Source: Rugosimonospora acidiphila
GTDB taxonomy: Bacteria; Actinomycetota; Actinomycetes; Mycobacteriales; Micromonosporaceae
Reading direction: 5' to 3'
Assembly (NCBI RefSeq): GCF_039543385.1
Contig: NZ_BAABJQ010000001.1
Coordinates: forward strand, 310,001 to 374,000
DNA: 64,000 nt
Below are positions 40,581 through 48,649 of the stretch, piece by piece. How positions within the stretch are numbered: the first letter of the stretch is position 1; each line of letters opens with the position of its first letter. The notes beneath the pieces were generated by a model. The model ran no database searches. It saw nothing but the letters and a program-made list of their open reading frames with translations, and was not told the origin of the DNA. A program made the translations under genes and the position numbers.

Positions 40581-41000
40581 ATGACGCAGGGCACACCGCA
40601 GTCGAACCTTGATCTCGAGCTGCTCGCCGCCCAGCTACGCCGGCATACAGATGATCTGTCGCTGTACTCCGGGATGCTGCTCAACATGCTGTCCGCGACC
40701 CTGCCTCCGGATCTGGTCCAGGTCCGGCGGGAGGGCAAGTGGAAGGCGCGGATGGCCGGCCGGGAGCCGGCCGTCTTGGGCATCTCCGTACACGTCGGCG
40801 ATCGCCGCTACGAGCTGGACCGGACCGACGTGGGCGCCCGGGCCGTGACCAAGGTATGCCACGAGTCCGGAGGCGTGGTGATGTCGACCAAGTCCGTCAC
40901 CGCCGAGGAGTGGTCGCGATCGCTGGCCGAGGCCTTGGCCGCGGTCGCCGGCACCAACGCCGCGGCGGTGGCGGCGCTGCAGAAACTGACCGCACCGTGA
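40581..41000 (+). CDS. Small soluble protein heading the YbjQ-module cassette, function unknown
   Basis: A 139-residue helical/beta protein with no motif I recognise. The N-terminus reads LELLAAQLRRHTDDLSLYSG, the middle has ISVHVGDRRYELDRT, and the C-terminus is Ala-rich. A GGAGG site six bases upstream fixes the ATG at 40581. It is 43 bases before a YbjQ-module gene on the same strand, and the three genes look like one operon. Confidence 0.75.
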   Translation: MTQGTPQSNLDLELLAAQLRRHTDDLSLYSGMLLNMLSATLPPDLVQVRREGKWKARMAGREPAVLGISVHVGDRRYELDRTDVGARAVTKVCHESGGVVMSTKSVTAEEWSRSLAEALAAVAGTNAAAVAALQKLTAP

Positions 41001-41043
41001 CCGGGGTGGCCGAGACGGGCGTGGGCGCGCCGGGGGTGAACCG

Positions 41044-42045
41044 ATGACCGTCGACCCGACCGGCAAGACCTGGTCGGCGGACGAGATCGCGGAGGGCAGC
41101 GCCGCCGAGATCGCCGCCGGTCGGCTGCCGCTGCGCGCCCAGTGGCGCATCAGCGAGCAGCGTGAGCGGCGGGACCGGGGCGAGTCCGGGAGCTTCACCT
41201 CAGACCTGACCGTCGAGGAGTTCGCCGCGATCCGGTCGGTCGGCTTCTCCCCGGTCGGCCAGGTGCTGGGCAGTGCGGTCTACAACGTCGGCTGGTCGTA
41301 CACGGGCTGCGGGTACTACGGGCGCGGGCTGGCGATGGGCGGCGGCTGGGTGCGCGGCGGGTTCGCCGGCGGGGGGATGCCCGGCGGCGGCATCGCCGGC
41401 GGCGGCTTCGCGGGCGGTGGCGGCTGGGGGATCGCCCCGGTGGTACCGGTGCCGGCCACCCAGGAGCTACTCAACCAGGCCCGGCACCGGGCGGTCGAGC
41501 GGATGCGCCGGGAGTGCGCCGGGCTGGGCGGCGACGGTGTGGTCGGGGTCCGGCTGTCCGTACGCTCGTTCTACGACAACGGGCTGGAGTTCATGGCCAT
41601 CGGTACGGCCGTGCGGGCCGACGGAGCCAAGCGGCCGCGCCGGCCGTTCACGTCCGACCTGAGCGGGCAGGACTTCGCCAAGCTGATCCGGGCGGGCTGG
41701 GTGCCGGTGGCCCTGGTGCAGGGGGTCGGCGCGATGGTCCGGCACGACGACTGGAGCGTGATGAGCCAGCGCCGGTCCTGGTACAACCAGGAGCTCGCCG
41801 GCAACACCGAGCTGGTACACGCCGCGCGCGACGCCGCCCGCAAGTCGCTGGCCGCCGACGCGCGGCACCGCAGCGGCCACACGGTCCTGCTCCGGGACAT
41901 GATGCTGCAGGTGTCCGGGCAGCGCTGCTCCAGCGGCGGGGAGGGCGAGGACCACGTCGCCAACTGTTTTATCTGGGGTACCGCGGTGGTGCCCTTCGAA
42001 ACGACCGCCTCACTCGAGGCGCCACTACCTATGTTGCGCCTGTAA
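41044..42045 (+). CDS. Two-module YbjQ/DUF74-like protein with glycine-rich insert
   Basis: A 333-residue protein built of two heavy-metal-binding (YbjQ/DUF74-like) modules. Module 1 runs from FTSDLTVEEF (51-60) to EFMAIGTAV (about 182-190); module 2 from FTSDLSGQDF (202-211) to FIWGTAVV (about 309-316). Module 1 is split by a Gly-rich loop of GGG-F/M/I-AGG repeats (about 98-128). Single-module YbjQ proteins assemble into pentameric rings; the role is unknown and metal binding is only a family label. Cysteines and histidines occur in both modules (TGCG; RHRSGH; RCSSGG). Confidence 0.82.
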   Translation: MTVDPTGKTWSADEIAEGSAAEIAAGRLPLRAQWRISEQRERRDRGESGSFTSDLTVEEFAAIRSVGFSPVGQVLGSAVYNVGWSYTGCGYYGRGLAMGGGWVRGGFAGGGMPGGGIAGGGFAGGGGWGIAPVVPVPATQELLNQARHRAVERMRRECAGLGGDGVVGVRLSVRSFYDNGLEFMAIGTAVRADGAKRPRRPFTSDLSGQDFAKLIRAGWVPVALVQGVGAMVRHDDWSVMSQRRSWYNQELAGNTELVHAARDAARKSLAADARHRSGHTVLLRDMMLQVSGQRCSSGGEGEDHVANCFIWGTAVVPFETTASLEAPLPMLRL

Positions 42046-42096
42046 GGCGATGAGGAGAGCTTCCATGATTTCCGACAAGAGTTCGGGAGTTGCCGC

Positions 42097-42912
42097 ATGA
42101 GCGCCGATCCGACGGAGCTGGGTGTCCCGCAGGACGCCATGAACCGGCTCGCCGAACTCCGGCCGGACAAGCAGGGCCACATCTTCACCTCGGACCTCAC
42201 GGTCAATGAGTTCCTGCTGGTCAAGCAAGCCGGCTTCACGCCGCTCGGGTTGGTGCTGGGCACCTCGGTCTATCACGTCGGTTTCCAGGTGGGCCGTTGG
42301 AGCAAGAACCAGGAGCTCGACGTGCTCTCCCAGGCGATGTACCACGCCCGGGAGCTGGCCATGACCCGGATGCAGGCGGAGGCGGACACGCTCGGCGCCG
42401 ACGGGATCGTGGGCGTCCGGCTCGAGGTGGAGTTCAAGGAGTGGGGCTCGGACGCGGCCGAGTTCCTCGCGGTCGGCACGGCGGTCAAGGCCGACGACGG
42501 CAAGAGCTGGCGCAACGATCATGGGCAGCCGTTCACGTCCGACCTGTCCGGCCAGGACTTCTGGACCCTGCTGCAGGCCGGGTACGCGCCGCTGGGCATG
42601 ACCATGGGCGTCTGCGTCTACCACGTCGCGCACCGTACGTTCGGCAACATCCTGTCCAACCTCGGCCAGAACACCGAGCTGCCGCAGTTCACCCAGGCGC
42701 TCTACGACGCCCGGGAGCTGGCCATGGCGCGGATGCAGAAGGAGGCGGAGGCGCTGTCCGCGGAGGGCATCGTGGGCGTACAGCTGGACCAGCGCAACCA
42801 CTCGTGGGGCTCGCACACCACCGAGTTCTTCGCCATCGGCACGGCGGTCCGGCCGATCCGCCCGGACCACGAGATCGCCCGCCCCCAGCTGGTGCTGAGC
42901 CTCGACCGCTGA
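42097..42912 (+). CDS. Two-module YbjQ/DUF74-like protein
   Basis: A 271-residue paralogue of the preceding protein without the glycine insert. Module 1 runs from FTSDLTVNEF (30-39) to EFLAVGTAV (about 122-130); module 2 from FTSDLSGQDF (146-155) to EFFAIGTAV. Each module contains the ring-forming core pattern RELAMxRMxxEAxxL then GIVGV. Strong similarity between both genes points to a tandem duplication of a two-module ancestor. The last four codons (LDR and stop) are the first unit of a 14-bp tandem repeat. Confidence 0.82.
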   Translation: MSADPTELGVPQDAMNRLAELRPDKQGHIFTSDLTVNEFLLVKQAGFTPLGLVLGTSVYHVGFQVGRWSKNQELDVLSQAMYHARELAMTRMQAEADTLGADGIVGVRLEVEFKEWGSDAAEFLAVGTAVKADDGKSWRNDHGQPFTSDLSGQDFWTLLQAGYAPLGMTMGVCVYHVAHRTFGNILSNLGQNTELPQFTQALYDARELAMARMQKEAEALSAEGIVGVQLDQRNHSWGSHTTEFFAIGTAVRPIRPDHEIARPQLVLSLDR

Positions 42913-42970
42913 GCCTCGACCGCTGGCCCTCGACCGCGGGCCCTCGACCGCGGGGCCTCGATCGCCGGGC
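42901..42970. repeat. Five 14-bp tandem repeats starting in the last codons of the YbjQ-module gene
   Basis: The unit CTCGACCGC plus five bases occurs at 42901, 42915, 42929, 42943 and 42957. The first copy encodes LDR and the TGA stop, so the array appears to be an amplification of the gene's own 3' end. Confidence 0.9.
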
Positions 42971-43011
42971 CGGGGGCGCGGATCGACGCCTCGGCCGCCC
43001 GGCCCGTGAAC

Positions 43012-43033
43012 CTCGCCGGGCCGGCCCGGCGAG
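43012..43033. terminator. Perfect 22-bp palindrome between convergent genes
   Basis: Positions 43012-43022 are the exact reverse complement of 43023-43033 (CTCGCCGGGCC and its complement). It lies eight bases before the isomerase-family stop codon. Confidence 0.65.
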
Positions 43034-43040
43034 GCCCGGC

Positions 43041-43817
43041 TCAGCCGGTGCGCAGCGCCTCGAGCAGCCGCTCGTCGCCGGCGAGCTCCAGCAGGTCGAA
43101 GCCGACCCGGCCGTAGAGGGCCAGCATCAGGTCGCTGGCGGTCCCGCGGGCCACCGCCCGCTCGCGGTGCTCGTCGGTGTCCAGCAGCGTGTCGGTGTCC
43201 AGAAGGGCGACCCCGCCGTCGGCGCGCAGCCGGACCAGCCACTCCCGGTCCAGGTCCGTGGCGCCCAGCCCGACGACGCCCACCAGGTCGCTGGGGCCCC
43301 GCCGCCGGCCCGCCGGCAGCCAGGTGTCCAGCACCTCGTCCACGCCGTCCGCCGCGAGCTTCGGCTCGATCGGCTCGGCGTTGATCGTGGCGAACTGCGC
43401 GTCCCAGCGGTGCACGGTGGTCTCGTGCGCCGCCCGCCGGTGCCAGAACTCCACCGTCTTGGCCTGTGGCGCCCAGTTCCACGCGGGCATGTCGGGGTCG
43501 AGCGCGTCCAAAGTGGAGATGACCTGCTGGTACCGCTCGTCCCACCAGGAGAGCGGGTCGGCGCCCGACGGCGGCTGGAACTCCTCCGGTGAGGTGTCCT
43601 CCGGCCGGCTGGTCACGCCCCGCCCGACATGGCTCAGAACGAAGCCGTAGAACTCGCCGAGGTGCCCGATCAGGTGGGCAACCGTCCAGCCGGGGCAGGA
43701 CGGCACGGGTGCGTCCAGCGGAGCATCCGTCACGGCCTCCCGGAACGCCGGCCCCTCGGTGCGCAGCGCCGCCAGCCAGAAGTCTTTGTTAGCCAAATTC
43801 CTGGTCATCCCGTCCAT
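43041..43817 (-). CDS. Maleylpyruvate isomerase family / mycothiol-type DinB-fold protein
   Basis: A 258-residue protein of the mycothiol-dependent maleylpyruvate isomerase (TIGR03083-like) family. The N-terminal DinB bundle has VPSCPGWTVAHLIGHLGEFY, and the second metal region HRRAAHETTVHRWDAQ; together these histidines form the zinc site. The C-terminal half is an SCP2-like domain. Family members use mycothiol for isomerisation or transfer. ATG at 43817 is used; an ATG three codons downstream is equally possible. Confidence 0.85.
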   Translation of the reverse strand: MDGMTRNLANKDFWLAALRTEGPAFREAVTDAPLDAPVPSCPGWTVAHLIGHLGEFYGFVLSHVGRGVTSRPEDTSPEEFQPPSGADPLSWWDERYQQVISTLDALDPDMPAWNWAPQAKTVEFWHRRAAHETTVHRWDAQFATINAEPIEPKLAADGVDEVLDTWLPAGRRRGPSDLVGVVGLGATDLDREWLVRLRADGGVALLDTDTLLDTDEHRERAVARGTASDLMLALYGRVGFDLLELAGDERLLEALRTG

Positions 43818-43924
43818 GCCTGGTCATCGGCACGGCCGGAGATCATCGCCGCGCCTGGGTCGCCACTGCCGCCGACGGTCCGACCGAGATGGCGGTCCGC
43901 CGAAGCCGCACCTACTGTAGAGCC

Positions 43925-43939
43925 TAGGGTTGTCCTGTG
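43925..43939 (+). promoter_or_regulatory. Leaderless promoter of murB
   Basis: TAGGGT (43925-43930) ends six bases before the GTG at 43937. Confidence 0.6.
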
Positions 43940-44977
43940 CATGTTGGCAGCCGTGACTTGGCATCCCTGACCACGCTGCGCCTGGGCGGCCCGGCCGGCC
44001 GGTTGGTCACCGTCACCGATCCGTCGGAGATCGCCGAGGCGATCCCAGACGATGATCCGGTACTGGTTCTGGCCGGCGGTTCCAACGTGGTGATCGGGGA
44101 CGAGGGCTTTCCCGGCACCGTGGTGCTGCTGCGTACCCGGGGCTTCGAGGCGGTGGCCGACCCCAACTCGGACGGCGTGCGGCTCACTCTCGCGGCGGGC
44201 GAGCCGTGGGACGAGGTGGTCGCCCGTACGGTGGCCGAGGGGTGGGCCGGCATCGAGTGCCTCTCCGGCGTCCCGGGCTCGTCCGGCGCCACGCCGATCC
44301 AGAACGTCGGCGCGTACGGGCAGGAGGTCGCGGAGACGATCACGTCGGTGCGTGTGTACGACCGGCAGCTCGGCCAGACCACCACGTTCACGCCGGCGCA
44401 GTGCGGGTTCGGGTACCGGGCCAGCGTGTTCAAGCACGTCGACCGGTGGGTCGTGCTGTCCGTGACGCTGCGGCTGAGCCGTTCGGGGCATTCGACTCCG
44501 GTCCGGTACCCGGAGCTGGCGCGTGCGCTGGAAGTGCCGGTGGGCGGCCGGGCGCCGCTCGCGGAGGTGCGTTCGGCGGTGCTCCGGCTGCGGGCCGGCA
44601 AGGGCATGGTGCTGGACCCGGACGACCCCGACACCTACTCGGCCGGCTCGTTCTTCACCAACCCGGTGCTCGACGCCGCCGGGTACGCGGTGCTGCGCCG
44701 CCGGGCCGCCGACCTCGGCGAGCCGCCGGCGTGGCCGGGGGAGGACGGCACGGTGAAGACCAGCGCCGCCTGGTTGATCGGGAACGCCGGCTTCACCAAG
44801 GGGTACGGGCGGGACGGCGTGGCCATCTCCGGCAAGCACACGCTGGCCCTGACCAACCGCGGCGCGGGCACCACCGACGCGCTGCTGGACCTGGCCCGGG
44901 AGGTTCGCGACGGAGTGCAGAAGCGGTTCGAGGTCGAGTTGCGCCCGGAGCCGGTGCTGGTCAACTGTTCGCTGTAG
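43937..44977 (+). CDS. murB: UDP-N-acetylenolpyruvoylglucosamine reductase MurB
   Basis: A 346-residue FAD enzyme for the second committed step of peptidoglycan precursor synthesis. FAD-binding segments LAGGSNVVIGDEGFPGTVV and GVPGSSGATPIQNVGAYGQE are intact, as are the active-site AGSFFTNPV (Ser proton donor) and the C-terminal SGKHTLALTN. GTG start set by the leaderless minus-10. Corresponds to Rv0482 in the conserved block. Confidence 0.95.
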   Translation: MHVGSRDLASLTTLRLGGPAGRLVTVTDPSEIAEAIPDDDPVLVLAGGSNVVIGDEGFPGTVVLLRTRGFEAVADPNSDGVRLTLAAGEPWDEVVARTVAEGWAGIECLSGVPGSSGATPIQNVGAYGQEVAETITSVRVYDRQLGQTTTFTPAQCGFGYRASVFKHVDRWVVLSVTLRLSRSGHSTPVRYPELARALEVPVGGRAPLAEVRSAVLRLRAGKGMVLDPDDPDTYSAGSFFTNPVLDAAGYAVLRRRAADLGEPPAWPGEDGTVKTSAAWLIGNAGFTKGYGRDGVAISGKHTLALTNRGAGTTDALLDLAREVRDGVQKRFEVELRPEPVLVNCSL

Positions 44978-45026
44978 GCGGGCCGGCGGCGCGGATGCGG
45001 ATGTTCGCGTCGCTCGTGGCGGTCGG

Positions 45027-45833
45027 CTAGGCGGGCCAGTCGATGGTGACCTCGCCGAGGCGCCACCGCCGGGTACCGTCCCGCACCGGCCAGCCGGCCG
45101 CCCTCGTGGCCGCCACCGTCTGGATCCACCGCTGCCGGTGGCTGAACACGGACAGCGGCGCCGCGGCGTGCCACGCGTCGTCCAGCGCGGTCAGGTATTC
45201 GTATACCCAGTGGCCCGGCACGTTGCGATGGATCAGCGCCTTGGGCAGCCGCTGCGCGACCTCCGCGGGATTGTTCAGTGTGGACAGTCGCATGGAGAGC
45301 GTCAGCGACCGGGGGCCGGAGGAGTCCAGCAGGATCCACGACGACAGCCGGCCCAGCTCGTCGCAGGTGCCGTCGATGACGTACCCGCCCGGCGCGATCG
45401 CCCCCGACATCGTCGACCAGGCGCCCGGCACCTCCGGCTCCGGATACTGGCGCAGCACGTTCATCGCGCGTACCAGCGCGGGGCGCAGCCCGGCCAGCTC
45501 GAACCCGCCGAGCGCGAAGTTCAGCCCGGGCGGGTCGCGGTATCGCGATGCCTCCGCCACCCGTGCCCGGTCGATCTCCAGCCCCACCACCCGTGCGCGC
45601 GGGCGCACCCGCGCCAGCCGGTCGCGCAGCTCGACGGTGGTCACCGGCCAGGAGCCGTACCCGAGGTCCACCACGAGCGCGTCTTCCGGCAGCCGTGGGC
45701 CCAGCGTGGCGCAGATCCAACCGTCCACCCGGCGCAGCCGGTTCGGGTTGGTGGTGCCCCGGGTCACCGAGCCGACGGGGCGACCGGTCTGGGCCGTCGC
45801 GCGGTGCTCCGCACCCGCCGAAGCGGACCTCAC
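45027..45833 (-). CDS. SAM-dependent methyltransferase-like protein
   Basis: A 268-residue class-I methyltransferase-like protein. Motif I is VVDLGYGSWPVTTVEL, followed by an acidic loop VVGLEIDRARV and a motif-II-like GGYVIDGTCDELG. Motif I is divergent (LGYGSWP instead of LGCGTG), so SAM binding is likely but not certain. The GTG at 45833 overlaps the SDR stop by four bases (GTGA), indicating coupling; a later GTG at 45767 is a weaker alternative. The reading frame is open further upstream only as a shadow of the SDR gene. Confidence 0.78.
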   Translation of the reverse strand: MRSASAGAEHRATAQTGRPVGSVTRGTTNPNRLRRVDGWICATLGPRLPEDALVVDLGYGSWPVTTVELRDRLARVRPRARVVGLEIDRARVAEASRYRDPPGLNFALGGFELAGLRPALVRAMNVLRQYPEPEVPGAWSTMSGAIAPGGYVIDGTCDELGRLSSWILLDSSGPRSLTLSMRLSTLNNPAEVAQRLPKALIHRNVPGHWVYEYLTALDDAWHAAAPLSVFSHRQRWIQTVAATRAAGWPVRDGTRRWRLGEVTIDWPA

Positions 45834-46627
45834 TGAACCCGGTGCACCTTGTGCTGTGCGGCCTGGGCGAGCGGGCGAACCACCAGCCGGTCCACGTTCA
45901 CGTGGTGCGGTCGCGTGGCGCACCAGGCGACGCAGTCCGCGATGTCCTCGGCCACGAGCGGGTTGGCTACGCCGGCGTAGACCGCGGCCGCGCGCTGCTC
46001 GTCGCCGCCGAACCGGTTGAGCGCGAACTCGTCGGTGCGCACCATGCCCGGATCGATCTCGATAACCCGGATCGGCCGGCCGCACAGCTCCAGCCGGAGC
46101 GTCTCGGTCAACGCCGCCTGGGCGTGCTTCGCCGCCGTGTACCCGGCCCCGCCCTCGTACACGATCTGCGCGGCGGTCGAGCCGAGCACCACGACCGTAC
46201 CCGCGCCGGACGCCTCCAGCGCCGGCAGCAGGGACTGGGTGACCCGCAGCGTACCGGCGACGTTGACCTCGTACATCCAGCGCCAGTCCTCGACGCTGGC
46301 GGACTCGACCGGGTCCATGCCCAGCGCGCCACCGGCGTTGTTCACCAGCAGCGTCACCTCGCCGGGAAGCGTCGTCACCGCATCGGCGAGCGCGGCGACC
46401 TCGGCGTCCGACGTGACGTCGGCGCTCACCGCGGTCGCCTGCCCACCGCCGGCCCGGATCTCCTCGACCAGCGTGGCCAGCCGGTCGGCCCGCCGGGCCG
46501 CGGCCACCACGTGGAAGCCCTCGGTGGCCAGCCGGCGCGCCGTGGCGGCACCGATCCCGCTGGACGCTCCGGTGATCACCGCTATCGGGCGGACCGTGCC
46601 CGCCGTCGGGTGAGCTGACGTGGTCAA
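45830..46627 (-). CDS. Short-chain dehydrogenase/reductase
   Basis: A 265-residue classical SDR with the NAD(P) loop TGASSGIGAAT (about 19-29), the structural NNAGG, the catalytic Ser in VLGSTA and the YTAAK catalytic Tyr/Lys. Substrate unknown. Starts with TTG, supported by a strong GGAGGA three bases upstream. It resembles Rv0484c by position (between murB and mshA) and is coupled to the methyltransferase gene. Confidence 0.9.
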   Translation of the reverse strand: MTTSAHPTAGTVRPIAVITGASSGIGAATARRLATEGFHVVAAARRADRLATLVEEIRAGGGQATAVSADVTSDAEVAALADAVTTLPGEVTLLVNNAGGALGMDPVESASVEDWRWMYEVNVAGTLRVTQSLLPALEASGAGTVVVLGSTAAQIVYEGGAGYTAAKHAQAALTETLRLELCGRPIRVIEIDPGMVRTDEFALNRFGGDEQRAAAVYAGVANPLVAEDIADCVAWCATRPHHVNVDRLVVRPLAQAAQHKVHRVQ

Positions 46628-46834
46628 TCGTCCTCCTAGGCGAGCCCGGCATTCTCCGCGATCCTGCCATCCTCGCCGTCCGCGCGCCGTGGCGTGGTGC
46701 GAGTTTGCTCACCCGAATGGCGTGGCGGGATCGGGAAGCGGGAAGATGCGAGTCGGTCTGGCGGTTGACAGCGTTGGGTATGGGCACAACCAGAGCCAGG
46801 CCCGACGACGGTTCCGACGACGCGGGGAGGGCAC

Positions 46835-48139
46835 GTGGCCCGAGTGAGCACGCTGGCCGGAACGAGGCTGCCGCGTCGGGTCGCCACTCTGTCGGTGCAC
46901 ACCTCCCCACTCGAACAGGCCGGTAGCGGCGACGCGGGCGGGATGAACGTCTACATCGTCGAGGTCGCCAAGCGTCTCGCGCAGGCCGGCGTGGAGGTCG
47001 AGATCTTCACCAGGGCCACCCGCTCGGGGCTGCCGCCGACGGTGGAGATGGCGCCCGGTGTTCTGGTCCGGCATGTGATCGCCGGGCCGTTCGAGGGGCT
47101 GTCCAAGGAGGAGCTGCCGGCCCAGATGTGCGCCTTCACCAACGGGGTGCTGCGCGCCGAGGCCTCCCGCTCGCCCGGTTGGTACGACCTGGTCCACTCC
47201 CACTACTGGCTGTCCGGTCAGGTCGGCTGGCTGGCGAAGGATCGGTGGGGAGTGCCCCTGGTCCACACCGCGCACACCCTGGCGAAGGTCAAAAATCGTC
47301 AGCTGGCGGCCGGCGACCGGCCCGAGCCCAAGTCCCGCGTGATCGGCGAGGAGCAGGTGATCACGGAGGCGGACCGGTTGGTGGCCAACACGCCCATCGA
47401 GGCGCGCGAGCTGATCGACCTGTACGGCGCATCGCCGGCCCGGGTCAGTGTGGTCGAACCGGGCGTCGACCTCGACCGGTTCACACCGGCCGCGGTGGGG
47501 CGCGAGGAGGCGGCGCGGGTGGCCGCCCGGCGCCGGCTGGGCCTTCCGGCGCGCGGGTACGTGGTCGCGTTCGTGGGGCGGATCCAGCCGCTCAAGGCGC
47601 CCGACATCCTGCTGCGCGCCGCGGCCCTGCTGCCGCCGGACCTGCGTGACGAGGTGACCTTCGCCATAGTCGGCGGTACGAGCGGCAGCGGCCTGGACCT
47701 GGCCGGCCTGGCCGGCGAACTGGGCATCGCCGGCATGGTGCGGTTCCTGGCGCCTCAGGACAGGCAGTCGCTGCCGGAGGTGTACCGGGCCGCCGATGTG
47801 GTCGCGGTGCCCAGCTACAACGAGTCCTTCGGGCTGGTCGCGCTGGAGGCGCAGGCGTGCGGCACGCCGGTCGTGGCCGCGGCGGTGGGCGGGCTGCCCA
47901 CGTCGGTGCGGGACGGTCGCTCCGGGCTGCTCGTCAACGGGCACGACCCGGCGGAGTGGGCGCGGGCGCTGGCCCGGCTGCTGCGGGACCCGCGGCGGCG
48001 GGCGGTGCTGGCCAGGGGCGCCATCGAGCACGCCCGCCAGTTCTCCTGGAACCGGACGGCGGCCGGCCTGCTGGCGGTGTACCGGGACGCGGTGAGCGGG
48101 AACCGCTCGCAGGGCTTCGAGTTGGCCACGGCGCAATGA
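46835..48139 (+). CDS. mshA: D-inositol-3-phosphate glycosyltransferase MshA
   Basis: The first enzyme of mycothiol synthesis, joining UDP-GlcNAc to 1-L-myo-inositol 1-phosphate. A 434-residue GT4 protein: SGDAGGMNVYIVEVAKRLA (about 31-49) is the inositol-phosphate/UDP loop, HSHYWLSGQVG follows, and the EX7E motif is in SYNESFGLVALEAQACG. GTG start with GGGAGGG upstream. Its stop overlaps the YbjN gene ATG by four bases (ATGA). Confidence 0.96.
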   Translation: MARVSTLAGTRLPRRVATLSVHTSPLEQAGSGDAGGMNVYIVEVAKRLAQAGVEVEIFTRATRSGLPPTVEMAPGVLVRHVIAGPFEGLSKEELPAQMCAFTNGVLRAEASRSPGWYDLVHSHYWLSGQVGWLAKDRWGVPLVHTAHTLAKVKNRQLAAGDRPEPKSRVIGEEQVITEADRLVANTPIEARELIDLYGASPARVSVVEPGVDLDRFTPAAVGREEAARVAARRRLGLPARGYVVAFVGRIQPLKAPDILLRAAALLPPDLRDEVTFAIVGGTSGSGLDLAGLAGELGIAGMVRFLAPQDRQSLPEVYRAADVVAVPSYNESFGLVALEAQACGTPVVAAAVGGLPTSVRDGRSGLLVNGHDPAEWARALARLLRDPRRRAVLARGAIEHARQFSWNRTAAGLLAVYRDAVSGNRSQGFELATAQ

Positions 48140-48627
48140 GCGGCGACCTCGCGACGCTCATCGAGTCCACATTGAGCGAGCGGGAGCTGACCTGGGACAG
48201 CGCCGGACCCGGGCGGTACTCGGTGACCCTGCCCGGCACCCACAAGCTCAAGACGGTGTGCAATCTCACGATCGGCGACCACGCGCTGGCCATCGAGGCC
48301 TTCGTGATGCGCCAGCCGGACGAGCACCGCGAACAGTTGTGGGCCTGGCTGCTACAGCGCAACGCCCGGCTCTACGGTGTCGCGTTCGCCATCGACAAGG
48401 CCGGTGACGTCTACCTCACCGGCCGGGTGCCGCTGCACGCGGTCACCGAGGAAGAACTGGACCGGCTGCTCGGGTCGGTGCTGACCTACGCCGACGAGAG
48501 CTTCGACACCATGCTGGAGATCGGCTTCGGTGCCGCGATCCGGCGCGAATGGGAGTGGCGGGTCAAGCGCGGGGAGCCGCTGGACAATTTGCGGGCATTT
48601 GAGCACCTGGTCAACCGACCGTCGTAA
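48136..48627 (+). CDS. YbjN domain-containing protein
   Basis: A 163-residue small soluble protein with the type-III-secretion-chaperone-like YbjN fold (LPGTHKLKTVCNLTIGDHAL ... LYGVAFAIDKAGDVYLTGRV). It corresponds to Rv0487, which sits next to mshA in mycobacteria. Its role is unknown; the ATGA overlap with mshA implies linked expression. Confidence 0.88.
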   Translation: MSGDLATLIESTLSERELTWDSAGPGRYSVTLPGTHKLKTVCNLTIGDHALAIEAFVMRQPDEHREQLWAWLLQRNARLYGVAFAIDKAGDVYLTGRVPLHAVTEEELDRLLGSVLTYADESFDTMLEIGFGAAIRREWEWRVKRGEPLDNLRAFEHLVNRPS

Positions 48628-48634
48628 ATAGACC

Positions 48635-48649
48635 TACCCTTTCCCGGTG
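48635..48649 (+). promoter_or_regulatory. Leaderless promoter of the GT39-type gene
   Basis: TACCCT (48635-48640) ends six bases before the GTG at 48647. Confidence 0.6.

Noticed and set aside
45027..46910. One long open frame covering methyltransferase and SDR region, as if a fusion
   Set aside because: The two genes overlap by four bases in different frames. The upstream half of the long frame is an Arg/Gly-rich shadow of the SDR gene with no domain.
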